Part shown: piece after piece, positions 13,335 to 19,947 of the stretch
Layout of the letters: the number at the start of each line of letters is the position of its first letter
Numbering within the stretch: position 1 is the stretch's first letter
Source of the DNA: JBFMAP01 sp964632135
GTDB lineage: Archaea > Micrarchaeota > Micrarchaeia > Burarchaeales > JBFMAP01
Assembly (NCBI GenBank): GCA_964632135.1
Contig: CAZWEI010000015.1
Location: forward strand, 1-20,638
Direction: 5' to 3'
Length of the DNA stretch: 20,638 bases
Position numbers and translations under genes: made by a program
The notes under the pieces: model-generated
What the model was told of the DNA's origin: nothing
Databases searched by the model: none
Seen by the model: the letters and a program-made list of their open reading frames with translations, nothing else

Positions 13335-14051
13335 ATGGGAGAAAACAAAGATATTTTTCTCGATGCCAACATCGTATTCAAATACGTAGAGGCAAGGTTC
13401 TTTGGAGAGCATGTAAAAAGCAGGAGGTATATAGGCGTCATGTTCGAGCTGATACGAGAAAAAAATTTTACGGGAGTAGTTTCCGCCCCAACTTTTGAGA
13501 AAGCAAAGGTCCATCTCGTATCAAAAATTTTTCAAACCATCAACTGCGAGCCACTGCCAAAAATAATGACTCTCGCTTATGGTGTTGCGTCCAAAATAAT
13601 GGAGGAGGCGTGCTACCCGAATTCATGGAAAGTTGTAGAGCTGACGCCCGCGGATCTGCGGCTTCTCCCCAAACACCCAATGCCTCACACGGCAGACGCA
13701 CGCGAACTGCTGCTTGCAAAAAAATTAGAACTGCCGTTTATAACGATGGACTCAGGAATATTGTGGCCGCCCGCGCCTCTCCCCCCGGAGCTTACAATCT
13801 TATCGCCGGATAGGTTCTTCAAGCGCGAAGAATACCGTCTTCCTCACCCAGCCTTCCAAGAATACAAGAAAAACTTTTTCAAAGCTTGCAGAGAATCATC
13901 GCTAATGAGCGATGGTTTTAAATCTTTAAAGATTGACGAGGACACGCACAGCGCGCTCCAGATGTTTGAAAACATACAAAGAGTAAACTCAATTATAGCC
14001 TCGCGTCCAACCTTCCAACCTAAAAAAATATTACTGCAACAAGCCCGCTGA
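13335..14051 (+). CDS. PIN-like domain protein, putative ribonuclease
   Basis: A 238-residue protein. The N-terminal IFLDANIVFKYVE (Asp10) and the later TADARELLLAKKLELPFITMDSGI (Asp121, Asp139) fit the PIN nuclease pattern of an opening acidic strand, a mid-domain Asp before a helix, and a final 'pfiT.D' strand. Glu55 could be the fourth metal ligand. PIN domains cut RNA and occur in toxins, rRNA processing and decay enzymes. Here the domain fills residues 1-145; the remaining 90 residues are charged, helical and unrecognised. No antitoxin-like small gene is adjacent: the upstream neighbour is trxB, and the downstream 89-residue gene has its own promoter. Its codon use is less GCG/CGC-dominated than its neighbours, so it may be an accessory gene. 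Confidence 0.78.
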   Translation: MGENKDIFLDANIVFKYVEARFFGEHVKSRRYIGVMFELIREKNFTGVVSAPTFEKAKVHLVSKIFQTINCEPLPKIMTLAYGVASKIMEEACYPNSWKVVELTPADLRLLPKHPMPHTADARELLLAKKLELPFITMDSGILWPPAPLPPELTILSPDRFFKREEYRLPHPAFQEYKKNFFKACRESSLMSDGFKSLKIDEDTHSALQMFENIQRVNSIIASRPTFQPKKILLQQAR

Positions 14052-14120
14052 TTTTCACCGGAAAATTACTCCTCGCGCCTCCTTTTAAACCACCAAATCA
14101 ACTTCTTAGCAGGCGATCGA

Positions 14121-14390
14121 ATGACCGTGGAAGACGAAATCATACACTGGTGGAAGGACGATAAGGGAGAGAATCACAGGAACGCGCTCCGTCTCGAGAG
14201 CGAGCTACCTACCGTGAACAACGGGTTCCCGCGCGACGGGATAATAACGATAAGGCTGATGAACTCCGTTGGCAACCAGGCGATGAAGCTGAGCCCTGAC
14301 GAGGCCCTGCGGATGAGCACGCAACTGCTGACCGTCGCAAAGGAATTGCTGAACCAGAAGAGGTCCCTGTGGCGCGACCACGAGGAATAA
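14121..14390 (+). CDS. Small orphan protein (89 aa)
   Basis: An 89-residue soluble protein I do not recognise. It opens with EDEIIHWWKDDKGENH and continues with a beta-type stretch GIITIRLMNSVG. It then has MKLSPDEALRMSTQLLTVAKELLNQ, the layout of small regulators with a strand followed by a helix that starts at an 'SPDEA' cap, and ends in charged residues. No cysteine, signal peptide or membrane helix is present. Support for coding is a TATA-like CCTTTTAAAC (14081-14090) about 26 bases before a start near 14111, an AGGCGATC ribosome binding site at 14111-14118, and window-typical codon use. It lies between the PIN-like gene and ilvE, each with its own promoter. Confidence 0.75.
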   Translation: MTVEDEIIHWWKDDKGENHRNALRLESELPTVNNGFPRDGIITIRLMNSVGNQAMKLSPDEALRMSTQLLTVAKELLNQKRSLWRDHEE

Positions 14391-14440
14391 TATTTTTGCG
14401 CTACTTTTGTAGCCCAATTCACCAACCGAAGAAAACTGAA

Positions 14441-14478
14441 CGCACGCCCGCGTGCGGTCGCGCGGGCGCTCTCTTTTT
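14441..14478 (+). terminator. GC-rich hairpin with T run; two competing stems
   Basis: GCCCGCG (14446-14452) pairs with CGCGGGC (14461-14467) around eight bases, followed by a T-rich run ending at 14479, like a bacterial intrinsic terminator for the 89-residue gene. An alternative stem CGCACG/CGTGCG (14441-14446 and 14451-14456, loop CCCG) uses some of the same bases, so the two exclude each other. The T run is also part of the ilvE TATA element, which puts the hairpin upstream of, not inside, the ilvE transcript. Confidence 0.45.
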
Positions 14479-14485
14479 TAAAATA
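14475..14485 (+). promoter_or_regulatory. TATA box of ilvE
   Basis: TTTTTAAAATA is centred about 32 bases before the ATG at 14512, predicting a leader of only a few bases. No convincing ribosome binding site is present. Confidence 0.5.
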
Positions 14486-14511
14486 ACCGCCCATTACTAT
14501 CTCGTGAAAGT

Positions 14512-15435
14512 ATGCCAATCACGCCAACACGATACATTTGGATGGACGGCGGGTTCGTGAAATGGAAGGACGCTCGCGTCCACGTCCTCACGCACGCGCT
14601 ACACCACGGAACAGGCGTTTTCGAGGGGCTCCGGTGCTACGGCACGCCAAAAGGGCCTGCGGTTTTCCGCCTCAAGGACCACATCACACGCCTTTTCGAG
14701 AGCGCGGAAACATACAGCATGGAAATCCCGTACACTGAAAACGAACTCATCACGGTCATAAAGGAACTCGTGCGAAAAAACGGTTTGGATGATTGCTACA
14801 TACGCGCGCTCGTTTTCTGCGGATACGGGGAGATGTCGCTCAACCCGCTCAAATCAATAATAAATGTCGCGCTCGCGTGCTGGCCCTGGGACGCGTTTTT
14901 CACTAGGGACAGCAGGAGCGAGGGGATAACCTGCAAGATTTCCAAGTGGCGCAGGCCTGACGCGCGCATACTGCCGCCCTACGCGAAGGCGACCGCGAAC
15001 TACGCGAACTCCGCGCTCGCCGAAACTGAGGCAGAGAAAAACGGCTGCGATGGTGCGATTCAGTTGAACTTGAAAGGAAACGTCGCAGAGGGCCCTGGCG
15101 AGAACATTTTCATCGTAAAAAACAACACGCTCATCACCCCCCCCGCGAGCGCAGGCATTCTTTTGGGAATCACGCGCGACTCGCTGCTAAAGATTGCACG
15201 CGATGAGAAAATAAATTGCGAGGAGCGCGACATTTCCCGCGAGCAGTTGTTGAGCGCGGATGAGGCGTTCTTCTCGGGCACCGCAGTTGAAATCATTCCA
15301 ATACGCGAGATTGATGGAAAGAAGATTGGAAATGGTGCGCGCGGCCCGCTCACCGAGAAACTACAGAAAAAATTCTCGGAGATTGCTCGCGGGAAGAATA
15401 GAAAATATTTTGAATGGCTCGATTTTCTAAAATGA
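14512..15435 (+). CDS. ilvE: Branched-chain amino acid aminotransferase
   Basis: A 307-residue fold-type IV PLP enzyme that moves the amino group between glutamate and the keto acids of Leu, Ile and Val. Lys159 in YAKATANYANSALA is the expected Schiff-base lysine, in the context of the family's 'K...nY.ns.la' motif. HGTGVFEGLRCY (32-43), the DGAIQLN strand, VAEGPGENIF with Glu194, and GILLGITRDSLL then FFSGTAVEIIPI are all in order. Length is full. It uses its own promoter and converges with pth2, the two stops three bases apart. Related D-amino-acid transaminases share the fold, but the EGLRCY and AEGPGEN motifs favour IlvE. Confidence 0.94.
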   Translation: MPITPTRYIWMDGGFVKWKDARVHVLTHALHHGTGVFEGLRCYGTPKGPAVFRLKDHITRLFESAETYSMEIPYTENELITVIKELVRKNGLDDCYIRALVFCGYGEMSLNPLKSIINVALACWPWDAFFTRDSRSEGITCKISKWRRPDARILPPYAKATANYANSALAETEAEKNGCDGAIQLNLKGNVAEGPGENIFIVKNNTLITPPASAGILLGITRDSLLKIARDEKINCEERDISREQLLSADEAFFSGTAVEIIPIREIDGKKIGNGARGPLTEKLQKKFSEIARGKNRKYFEWLDFLK

Positions 15436-15438
15436 GGA

Positions 15439-15798
15439 TTAAAGCAGTCTCAGCCCGCCGGTAAACTCGTCTATTTCCCGCGAGCGCCACGGCCCCAGAA
15501 CCATCGCCGTAATCGTGCCCTCGGGAATCTGCGTCAAACCCGCATCGCGAATGAGCGCGCACGGAAGCACGCTGCGCGCCCTTGCGAAAATCTCCATCAT
15601 CGCGCCCTCGTTTTCCACGCGCACGACAATCTTCTTCGAGCCCTGCGCCTCCCATCTCTTAAGTGTTTCCTTGCTCATCGCCTCGACCGCGTGGTATCCT
15701 TCGAGCGATGCGTGCGCCACGTGAGCCGCAAGCTTCCCCTTCCCCAATTTCAAATCGTCGCGTATCACGATAACCTGTTTTATCTCGTCCTCATCCAC
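15439..15798 (-). CDS. pth2: Peptidyl-tRNA hydrolase, Pth2 type
   Basis: A 119-residue enzyme that frees tRNA from prematurely released peptidyl-tRNA; this bacterial-Pth-unrelated type is universal in archaea. KQVIVIRDDLKLGKGKLAAHVAHAS at the N terminus carries the active-site Lys/His region. EGYHAV, GSKKIVVRV, IRDAGLTQIPEGTITAMVLGP and the C-terminal IDEFTGGLRLL match the Pth2 fold throughout. I chose the GTG at 15798 because GGTGGT sits four bases upstream and the resulting length is the family norm. An in-frame ATG at 15816 would add MFVGGL, and that region then contains the ribosome binding site. It shares a divergent promoter region with nurA and converges with ilvE. Confidence 0.94.
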   Translation of the reverse strand: MDEDEIKQVIVIRDDLKLGKGKLAAHVAHASLEGYHAVEAMSKETLKRWEAQGSKKIVVRVENEGAMMEIFARARSVLPCALIRDAGLTQIPEGTITAMVLGPWRSREIDEFTGGLRLL

Positions 15799-15825
15799 AA
15801 GACCACCAACAAACATACGAAATAA

Positions 15826-15836
15826 CAATATAACTT
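15826..15836. promoter_or_regulatory. Shared divergent TATA region of pth2 and nurA
   Basis: ACAATATAACT lies about 25 bases from the nurA ATG at 15855 on one side, and a similar distance before the expected pth2 transcription start near 15806-15810 on the other. The near-symmetric A/T core could serve both directions. nurA would be leaderless. Confidence 0.5.
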
Positions 15837-15854
15837 TCCCACCAATTAATTAAT

Positions 15855-16898
15855 ATGCGTTCACGTCTCGAGGAGATTGCAGCGGAAATCGGAAGGCGCG
15901 AGGAGGAACTGATGCAGTCGGCAGAGGAGCTGCGCGCGCATCCGCCTGAACTCTTCCCAGATGCGCTCGAGAAAAACCTCATCCACAAGGTTGAGGGCAC
16001 GACGCTCGACTGCAAAATCGGAGCGGTTGACGGCGGGCTTCTCGCGCAGGAGTTCCACGGGTTCGATTTGGTGATGGCGCGCGCGGTCGGCGTTGTTTTC
16101 GAATACGAGAAGAACAAGATGCGCGGCCATTCTTATTTCCCTCACGCCATTCCAGAGCCTGACATTGACGCGCTGGGCGCGCTCGAGGGCCACGAGTTCG
16201 CGTGGCACAAGGGGCTCTTCCGCCTTCAGAAGGAGATTTCTCTTGCGCGCGACATGATTGAGAAATTCAAGCCGGATTATCTGCTGCTCGACGGCTCCGT
16301 TGTTCCGCAGGTCTCTGACAAGCCTGGCGAGGATTCGGAAATACGCCCCATGTACGACGCGCTCATCTCAATGTACGAGAAACTCTACTCGAGCGCAGAG
16401 GCGCACCACTGCCAGCTCGCAGGCGTGATAAAGGACAGCAGGGGAAAAAGATTCATGGAAATAATAAGCAAGACGACTGCAGGCAGCACACCGCGCAATA
16501 CCACGGATACGAATTTCCTCTCGTTTCTCCTTCAGGAAGGCGAGCGCACGTTCTCATTTCAGTACTCAGGCGCTGCTCTCGAGCACCAGGTTCTGAAGGA
16601 TTTGAAGGAATGGGGCGTGAAGGTTCACGCATTTTATATGAAGCCTGTGAGTGAGGACCGCCCCCTACGCGTGGAATTCCTGAACATAAAAAAGGGAGTC
16701 GACGAAATCGCGAGCACCCTTTTCGAATTGAGCAGAATCAACAAGAGGTACGCCTACCCCGCGATACTGATTGAGGCGGATATGAGGGCAGCGCTCAACC
16801 ACATCGAGATTGAGCGCGCTTACCGCGACCTTTTCATAAGGACTGGGGCGCGCTCGTCCGCATTAAAATTGCGCCGCGACATGAGACCGTTCAGGTAA
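15855..16898 (+). CDS. nurA: NurA 5'-3' nuclease
   Basis: A 347-residue nuclease that works with HerA, and with Mre11-Rad50 in other archaea, to resect DNA double-strand breaks to 3' single strands. NurA motifs are visible: IGAVDGGLLAQEF (Asp59, the first metal ligand), LLLDGSVV (Asp146), GVIKDSRGKRF (Lys193, Asp194), the YSGAALEHQVL/VHAFYMKP middle section, and the C-terminal YAYPAILIEADMRAAL. Length is normal. The start ATG has no ribosome binding site but sits at leaderless distance from the divergent TATA box. HerA follows on the same strand after a 455-base interruption containing an opposite-strand gene, an unusual separation for a pair usually adjacent. The last 8 bases overlap that opposing gene's end. 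Confidence 0.93.
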   Translation: MRSRLEEIAAEIGRREEELMQSAEELRAHPPELFPDALEKNLIHKVEGTTLDCKIGAVDGGLLAQEFHGFDLVMARAVGVVFEYEKNKMRGHSYFPHAIPEPDIDALGALEGHEFAWHKGLFRLQKEISLARDMIEKFKPDYLLLDGSVVPQVSDKPGEDSEIRPMYDALISMYEKLYSSAEAHHCQLAGVIKDSRGKRFMEIISKTTAGSTPRNTTDTNFLSFLLQEGERTFSFQYSGAALEHQVLKDLKEWGVKVHAFYMKPVSEDRPLRVEFLNIKKGVDEIASTLFELSRINKRYAYPAILIEADMRAALNHIEIERAYRDLFIRTGARSSALKLRRDMRPFR

Positions 16899-17238
16899 GA
16901 CATCTAGTTTTAGGCCTTCCTTCAAAAGGACCATACCACCCGTTATACGGCTGGTGCACAACCCAAAAAATGTTCTCAGTTTTAGAATAATACGCGGTCT
17001 TCCAATCTTCTCTCACAACACGAGGATCGCCGTCTGATCCAAGACCAATATACTCTAGTGTAGAATTATCGTTTGGAGATTTCATGTCATACCAGGTTCC
17101 TTGCGGAATTTTCGTTTTATCACCTATTCGATGAGCTTCATCAAGAAAATAATTTCTGCACGATATTAAAAAATTTAAACCGATAATTATCACAATTATC
17201 AACAATCCGATTAAAACGATTAAACGTTCCTTTTTCAT
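16891..17238 (-). CDS. Small membrane-anchored orphan inside the nurA-herA locus
   Basis: A 115-residue protein, antisense in orientation to its neighbours. MKKERLIVLIGLL starts a single hydrophobic helix (about 6-27) ending FLISCRNY. It could be a signal anchor or, with Cys at the helix end, a lipoprotein-like anchor. The extracytoplasmic part is polar and aromatic (GTWYDMKSPNDN, YIGLGSDGDPRVV, FWVVHQPYNGWYGPFEG), suggesting a small beta domain; no family recognised. TTTAAATA at 17260-17267 lies 26 bases before the ATG, as for the other leaderless genes, supporting a real gene. The open frame runs further upstream over the herA promoter but is not credible. Visibly AT-richer than all surrounding coding sequence, with A/T-ending codons, so a recent arrival is plausible. 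Its stop overlaps the nurA stop region by 8 bases. Confidence 0.72.
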   Translation of the reverse strand: MKKERLIVLIGLLIIVIIIGLNFLISCRNYFLDEAHRIGDKTKIPQGTWYDMKSPNDNSTLEYIGLGSDGDPRVVREDWKTAYYSKTENIFWVVHQPYNGWYGPFEGRPKTRCLT

Positions 17239-17259
17239 AATCCTATTAAGCTTGGTTTC

Positions 17260-17267
17260 TTTAAATA
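17260..17267 (-). promoter_or_regulatory. TATA box of membrane-anchored orphan
   Basis: On the minus strand TATTTAAA is centred 26 bases before the ATG at 17238, predicting a leaderless mRNA. Confidence 0.55.
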
Positions 17268-17303
17268 GATTTGCCCGAATCAACTGGAATCTCACCCTCT
17301 CTG

Positions 17304-17314
17304 CATATTTAATA
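17304..17314 (+). promoter_or_regulatory. TATA box of herA
   Basis: CATATTTAATA predicts transcription start near 17335, with the weak ribosome binding site GTGAG at 17346-17350 four bases before the ATG. This promoter is independent of the nurA one, so the two genes are probably not co-transcribed. Confidence 0.5.
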
Positions 17315-17353
17315 ATTCTTACCTCGAAAAAATAACGTAAAAAACGTGAGAGT

Positions 17354-18901
17354 ATGAGCGCGGAGCATGCAAAAGGCGAGCAGAAGAGCGAGAGCGTGGA
17401 GTTAGGGACGGTCATTTCCACTTTTGAAGGTCCCTCCACTCTTAATTTTTCATTCGTGGTCTCGAACCCGCGCGTGAGGAAGGGGCAGTTCGTGCAGACG
17501 ATGACCGAGGACGGCCTCCTAGTAGGGATGGTCCTTGACATCACGCGCGCAAACCGCTATTTCGAGCGCGCGGAGAGCGTGGCGGAGTATGAGCGCGCCG
17601 GCGGGAACATGGCGAGTTTCCCAACCACGGATTGGGAATACATAGTCGCGAACGTGCGCGCGCTCGGGATTTTCAGGGATGGAAATTTATTCAGGAGCGG
17701 GTTTCCAGCCGCGCCTGGTGCGCGGGTCCTTTCAGCCGACGATAGGATGCTCAAGGATTTTCTGGGGTTCGTGGATGACGGGCTGATGATAGGAAAATTA
17801 GAGAACCACGATGTCGAAGTGAAACTGCAGTTGAACAATTTATTCCAGAAGCATCTCGCGATACTCGCGATGAGCGGGGCGGGAAAATCCTATCTCGCGA
17901 GCGTAATTATCGAGGAACTGCTCGACAGGAAGAAGGAGCAGGGAAGAATCGCGGTTGTCGTAGTTGACGTGCATGGCGAGTATTTGGGCTTCAAGGAAAG
18001 GGGCGGGGGCTACGCGGACAAGACGAACATTTTCGACGGGAAGAAAATCCGAATCGCGATAAGAAAACTCTCGCCGCAGATTCTTTTTGAGTTCGTGCCA
18101 GAGCTGAGCGCGCCCCAGAAGCGCGAGATTGCGCGCCTTCTCATGCAGCTGAAGGAGGAAAAGAAGGCGAAGCACGAGATGTACGATTTGAACGACCTGC
18201 TCGCGCACATCGAGGCGAGCGACCTCAACGAGAACATCAAATCCGGCATACTCTCATGGCTTTCCGCGCTGCGCTCGCTGAGGCTGTTCGGGAAATCCGA
18301 CCACCCGAGCATAGAGGAGCTCGCGCAGCCAGGAAAACTTTCAATAATCGATTTGAGCGCGATAGACAATCAGAAGAAAAAACAACTAATTGTCTCGTAT
18401 TTCGCGCGCCGTCTCTTCACAGCGCGCAAGAAAGATAGAATCCCCCCGTTCCTCTTGCTCATCGAGGAGTCGCACAACTTCGCGCGCGAGCGCGCGTCCA
18501 AGAGCGACATGATTTCGAAGGGCATCATCGAGACGATTGCGCGCGAGGGAAGGAAGTTCGGCGCGTCCCTTTGCCTCGTCTCCCAGAGGCCAGTGCAACT
18601 CAGCACCACCGCGCTCTCGCAGTGCAACACGAACATAATAATGCGCGTGACCAACCCGTTCGACATAGACCACATAGGCGAGAGCTGCGAGGGAATCGAC
18701 AAGGCGATGCTCGGCTCGATTACTACGCTCCGCGTTGGCGAGGCGCTCGTGGTGGGCGAGGCCGTGAATAATCCCATTTTCGTGAAAGTGAGAAAGAGAA
18801 AATCCAAAAAATCCCCTAAAGGAGAAAGCCTGGAATCTCTCGCGCGCAGGTTCGACGAGCTCGAGGAGAAGAAAAAACAGGACGTGGAAGCATTTTTATA
18901 A
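17354..18901 (+). CDS. herA: HerA hexameric DNA-translocating ATPase
   Basis: A 515-residue FtsK/HerA-superfamily ATPase that pumps DNA into the NurA nuclease during end resection. Residues 15-110 form the HAS-barrel (ELGTVISTFEGPSTLNFSFVV, GQFVQ, GLLVGMVLDI). The Walker A is MSGAGKSYLA (Lys178), VVVVDVHGEY contributes the second conserved strand, Walker B is PFLLLIEESHNF (about 365-376), and SQRP (410-413) with NTNIIMRVTNPFD carries the sensor and arginine-finger region. The tail SLESLARRFDELEEKKKQ is helical and charged. All catalytic motifs are intact and the length is typical. The ATG at 17354 has a GTGAG ribosome binding site. DUF211 follows after 30 bases and may be in the same transcript. 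Confidence 0.95.
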   Translation: MSAEHAKGEQKSESVELGTVISTFEGPSTLNFSFVVSNPRVRKGQFVQTMTEDGLLVGMVLDITRANRYFERAESVAEYERAGGNMASFPTTDWEYIVANVRALGIFRDGNLFRSGFPAAPGARVLSADDRMLKDFLGFVDDGLMIGKLENHDVEVKLQLNNLFQKHLAILAMSGAGKSYLASVIIEELLDRKKEQGRIAVVVVDVHGEYLGFKERGGGYADKTNIFDGKKIRIAIRKLSPQILFEFVPELSAPQKREIARLLMQLKEEKKAKHEMYDLNDLLAHIEASDLNENIKSGILSWLSALRSLRLFGKSDHPSIEELAQPGKLSIIDLSAIDNQKKKQLIVSYFARRLFTARKKDRIPPFLLLIEESHNFARERASKSDMISKGIIETIAREGRKFGASLCLVSQRPVQLSTTALSQCNTNIIMRVTNPFDIDHIGESCEGIDKAMLGSITTLRVGEALVVGEAVNNPIFVKVRKRKSKKSPKGESLESLARRFDELEEKKKQDVEAFL

Positions 18902-18931
18902 TTTAGGCTGCAAATGGGGTTCGGTGTTCTG

Positions 18932-19186
18932 ATGCTGAAAGTGAAAAAAATAACAATCGACATGCTCAAGCCGACCGAGCTTCGCACCTCTGTGCTGCTC
19001 GAGCTTCTCGAGAAGGCGCGGATAAAGAAAGTTGAGATAACCTCCTACGAGCTCGAACGCAGCACCGAGAGCCTCAAGGTCGTTGTGGAGGGCGAGGCAA
19101 TAGACATAGAAGAGATTCTAGCGCTCATACGAAAATACGGCGGGGTCGTGCAGAATCTCGAGAGCATAGTCGCAGAGAGGGCATGA
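18932..19186 (+). CDS. DUF211-family protein
   Basis: An 84-residue protein matching the archaeal DUF211 family (COG1888, the MTH889 type), small ferredoxin-like folds that assemble into rings; a metal-related role has been suggested but function is open. The pattern ITIDMLKPTELRTSVLLELLEKA, then KVEITSYELERSTESLKVVVEG, then IDIEEILALIRKYGGVVQNLESIVAER matches strand-helix-strand-strand-helix-strand with the family's LKP, acidic E..E and SYGG-like features. I chose ATG 18932 because GGTG lies five bases upstream; the in-frame ATG at 18914 adds MGFGVL without a ribosome binding site. It opens a tight run of small genes leading to a VIT1-like protein. Confidence 0.85.
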   Translation: MLKVKKITIDMLKPTELRTSVLLELLEKARIKKVEITSYELERSTESLKVVVEGEAIDIEEILALIRKYGGVVQNLESIVAERA

Positions 19187-19213
19187 GGAGTTTATGCCGA
19201 TGAGGTGGTGGTA

Positions 19214-19381
19214 ATGGAGAGGAAAAGACACGCTGCTCACGCTGGCAAGGAATGCTGCTCTGACAAGATTGCAGCAGCCCTTCTCGTTTTCGCGTTCCAC
19301 GCCGACCCGAAGGTCACCTCGTTCCAGACGATAAAAAAGGAATACTCGGACCTCCTAGCGTGGCTGGGTAAAGAAAGCTGA
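19214..19381 (+). CDS. 55-residue Cys-Cys/His-rich small protein
   Basis: A short gene with a strong ribosome binding site (GAGGTGGTGG, 19203-19212) one base before the ATG. The product begins MERKRHAAHAGKECCSDKIA, with three His residues and a Cys-Cys pair. It continues into a hydrophobic helix AALLVFAFHAD, and ends in KKEYSDLLAWLGKES. Too short for a transmembrane bundle; one membrane or packing helix is possible. Codon use matches neighbours. It lies 27 bases after the DUF211 stop and 14 bases before the VIT1-like start, so the three are probably co-transcribed. The His and Cys residues could bind a metal or haem; this is inference from composition and context only. Confidence 0.72.
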   Translation: MERKRHAAHAGKECCSDKIAAALLVFAFHADPKVTSFQTIKKEYSDLLAWLGKES

Positions 19382-19395
19382 AGGGGAGGAGGCAG

Positions 19396-19938
19396 ATGCA
19401 GCAGATACTTCACCACACACGCTATATTATCCTGGGAATGATGGACGGCGTGCTTATAATCCTCAGCCTTCTTCTCGCCTCGCTTCTTTCCCCTGAGGTG
19501 AGTTCAGCCCAACTCATAAAACTCTCGCTCGCTGTTGGCGTAGGAATTTTCATGTCAGACTTTCTTGGTGCCTACTACGCTGAGACCGCAGAGGTTCACC
19601 GCAAGTTCGCATCAATGGAGAGGCGGATGGGGGTGAAAGGCGGATATTTCGTAGGCACGCGCCTCCACGAGTCAGAGCAGACATCAGTTTGGCAGGGCGC
19701 GCTCACCAACTCATTTTCCGCGCTTCTCGGGTGCGTTATACCCGCGCTCCCTTTGATTGTTTTCCACGGCGCAACAGCAGTTTATACCTCCATATACATC
19801 GCGCTCGCAATGCTCTTCATCCTCGGCGCTTATCTCGGCCGGCTTTCAAAGGAAAACATACTTGCGAGCGGGCTCAAACTCATCATAATCACGCTTTTAA
19901 TCGTTCTATTCAATGTATTAATCGGCAAGTATGCCTGA
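19396..19938 (+). CDS. VIT1/CCC1-like membrane protein
   Basis: A 180-residue membrane protein. RYIILGMMDGVLIILSLLLASLL resembles the first helix and DG motif of the VIT1/CCC1 family of Fe2+/Mn2+ transporters. Further hydrophobic helices lie at about 38-60, 105-125, 130-148 and 160-178. Between the second and third is a charged cytosolic segment AETAEVHRKFASMERRMG, corresponding to the family's metal-binding region but shorter and lacking most of its Glu pairs. Family members usually have about 200-250 residues, so this is a compact member. The ATG follows GGGGAGGAGG closely. The upstream 55-residue and DUF211 genes make a small-operon context, possibly metal homeostasis. Confidence 0.75.
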   Translation: MQQILHHTRYIILGMMDGVLIILSLLLASLLSPEVSSAQLIKLSLAVGVGIFMSDFLGAYYAETAEVHRKFASMERRMGVKGGYFVGTRLHESEQTSVWQGALTNSFSALLGCVIPALPLIVFHGATAVYTSIYIALAMLFILGAYLGRLSKENILASGLKLIIITLLIVLFNVLIGKYA

Positions 19939-19947
19939 CGTGCTCGT

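Noticed and set aside
19195..19215. Tiny ORF MPMRWW ending at the start of the 55-residue gene, suggesting a Trp leader peptide
   Set aside because: The two Trp codons are the unavoidable reading of the GGTGGTGG ribosome binding site, and no tryptophan gene is nearby.
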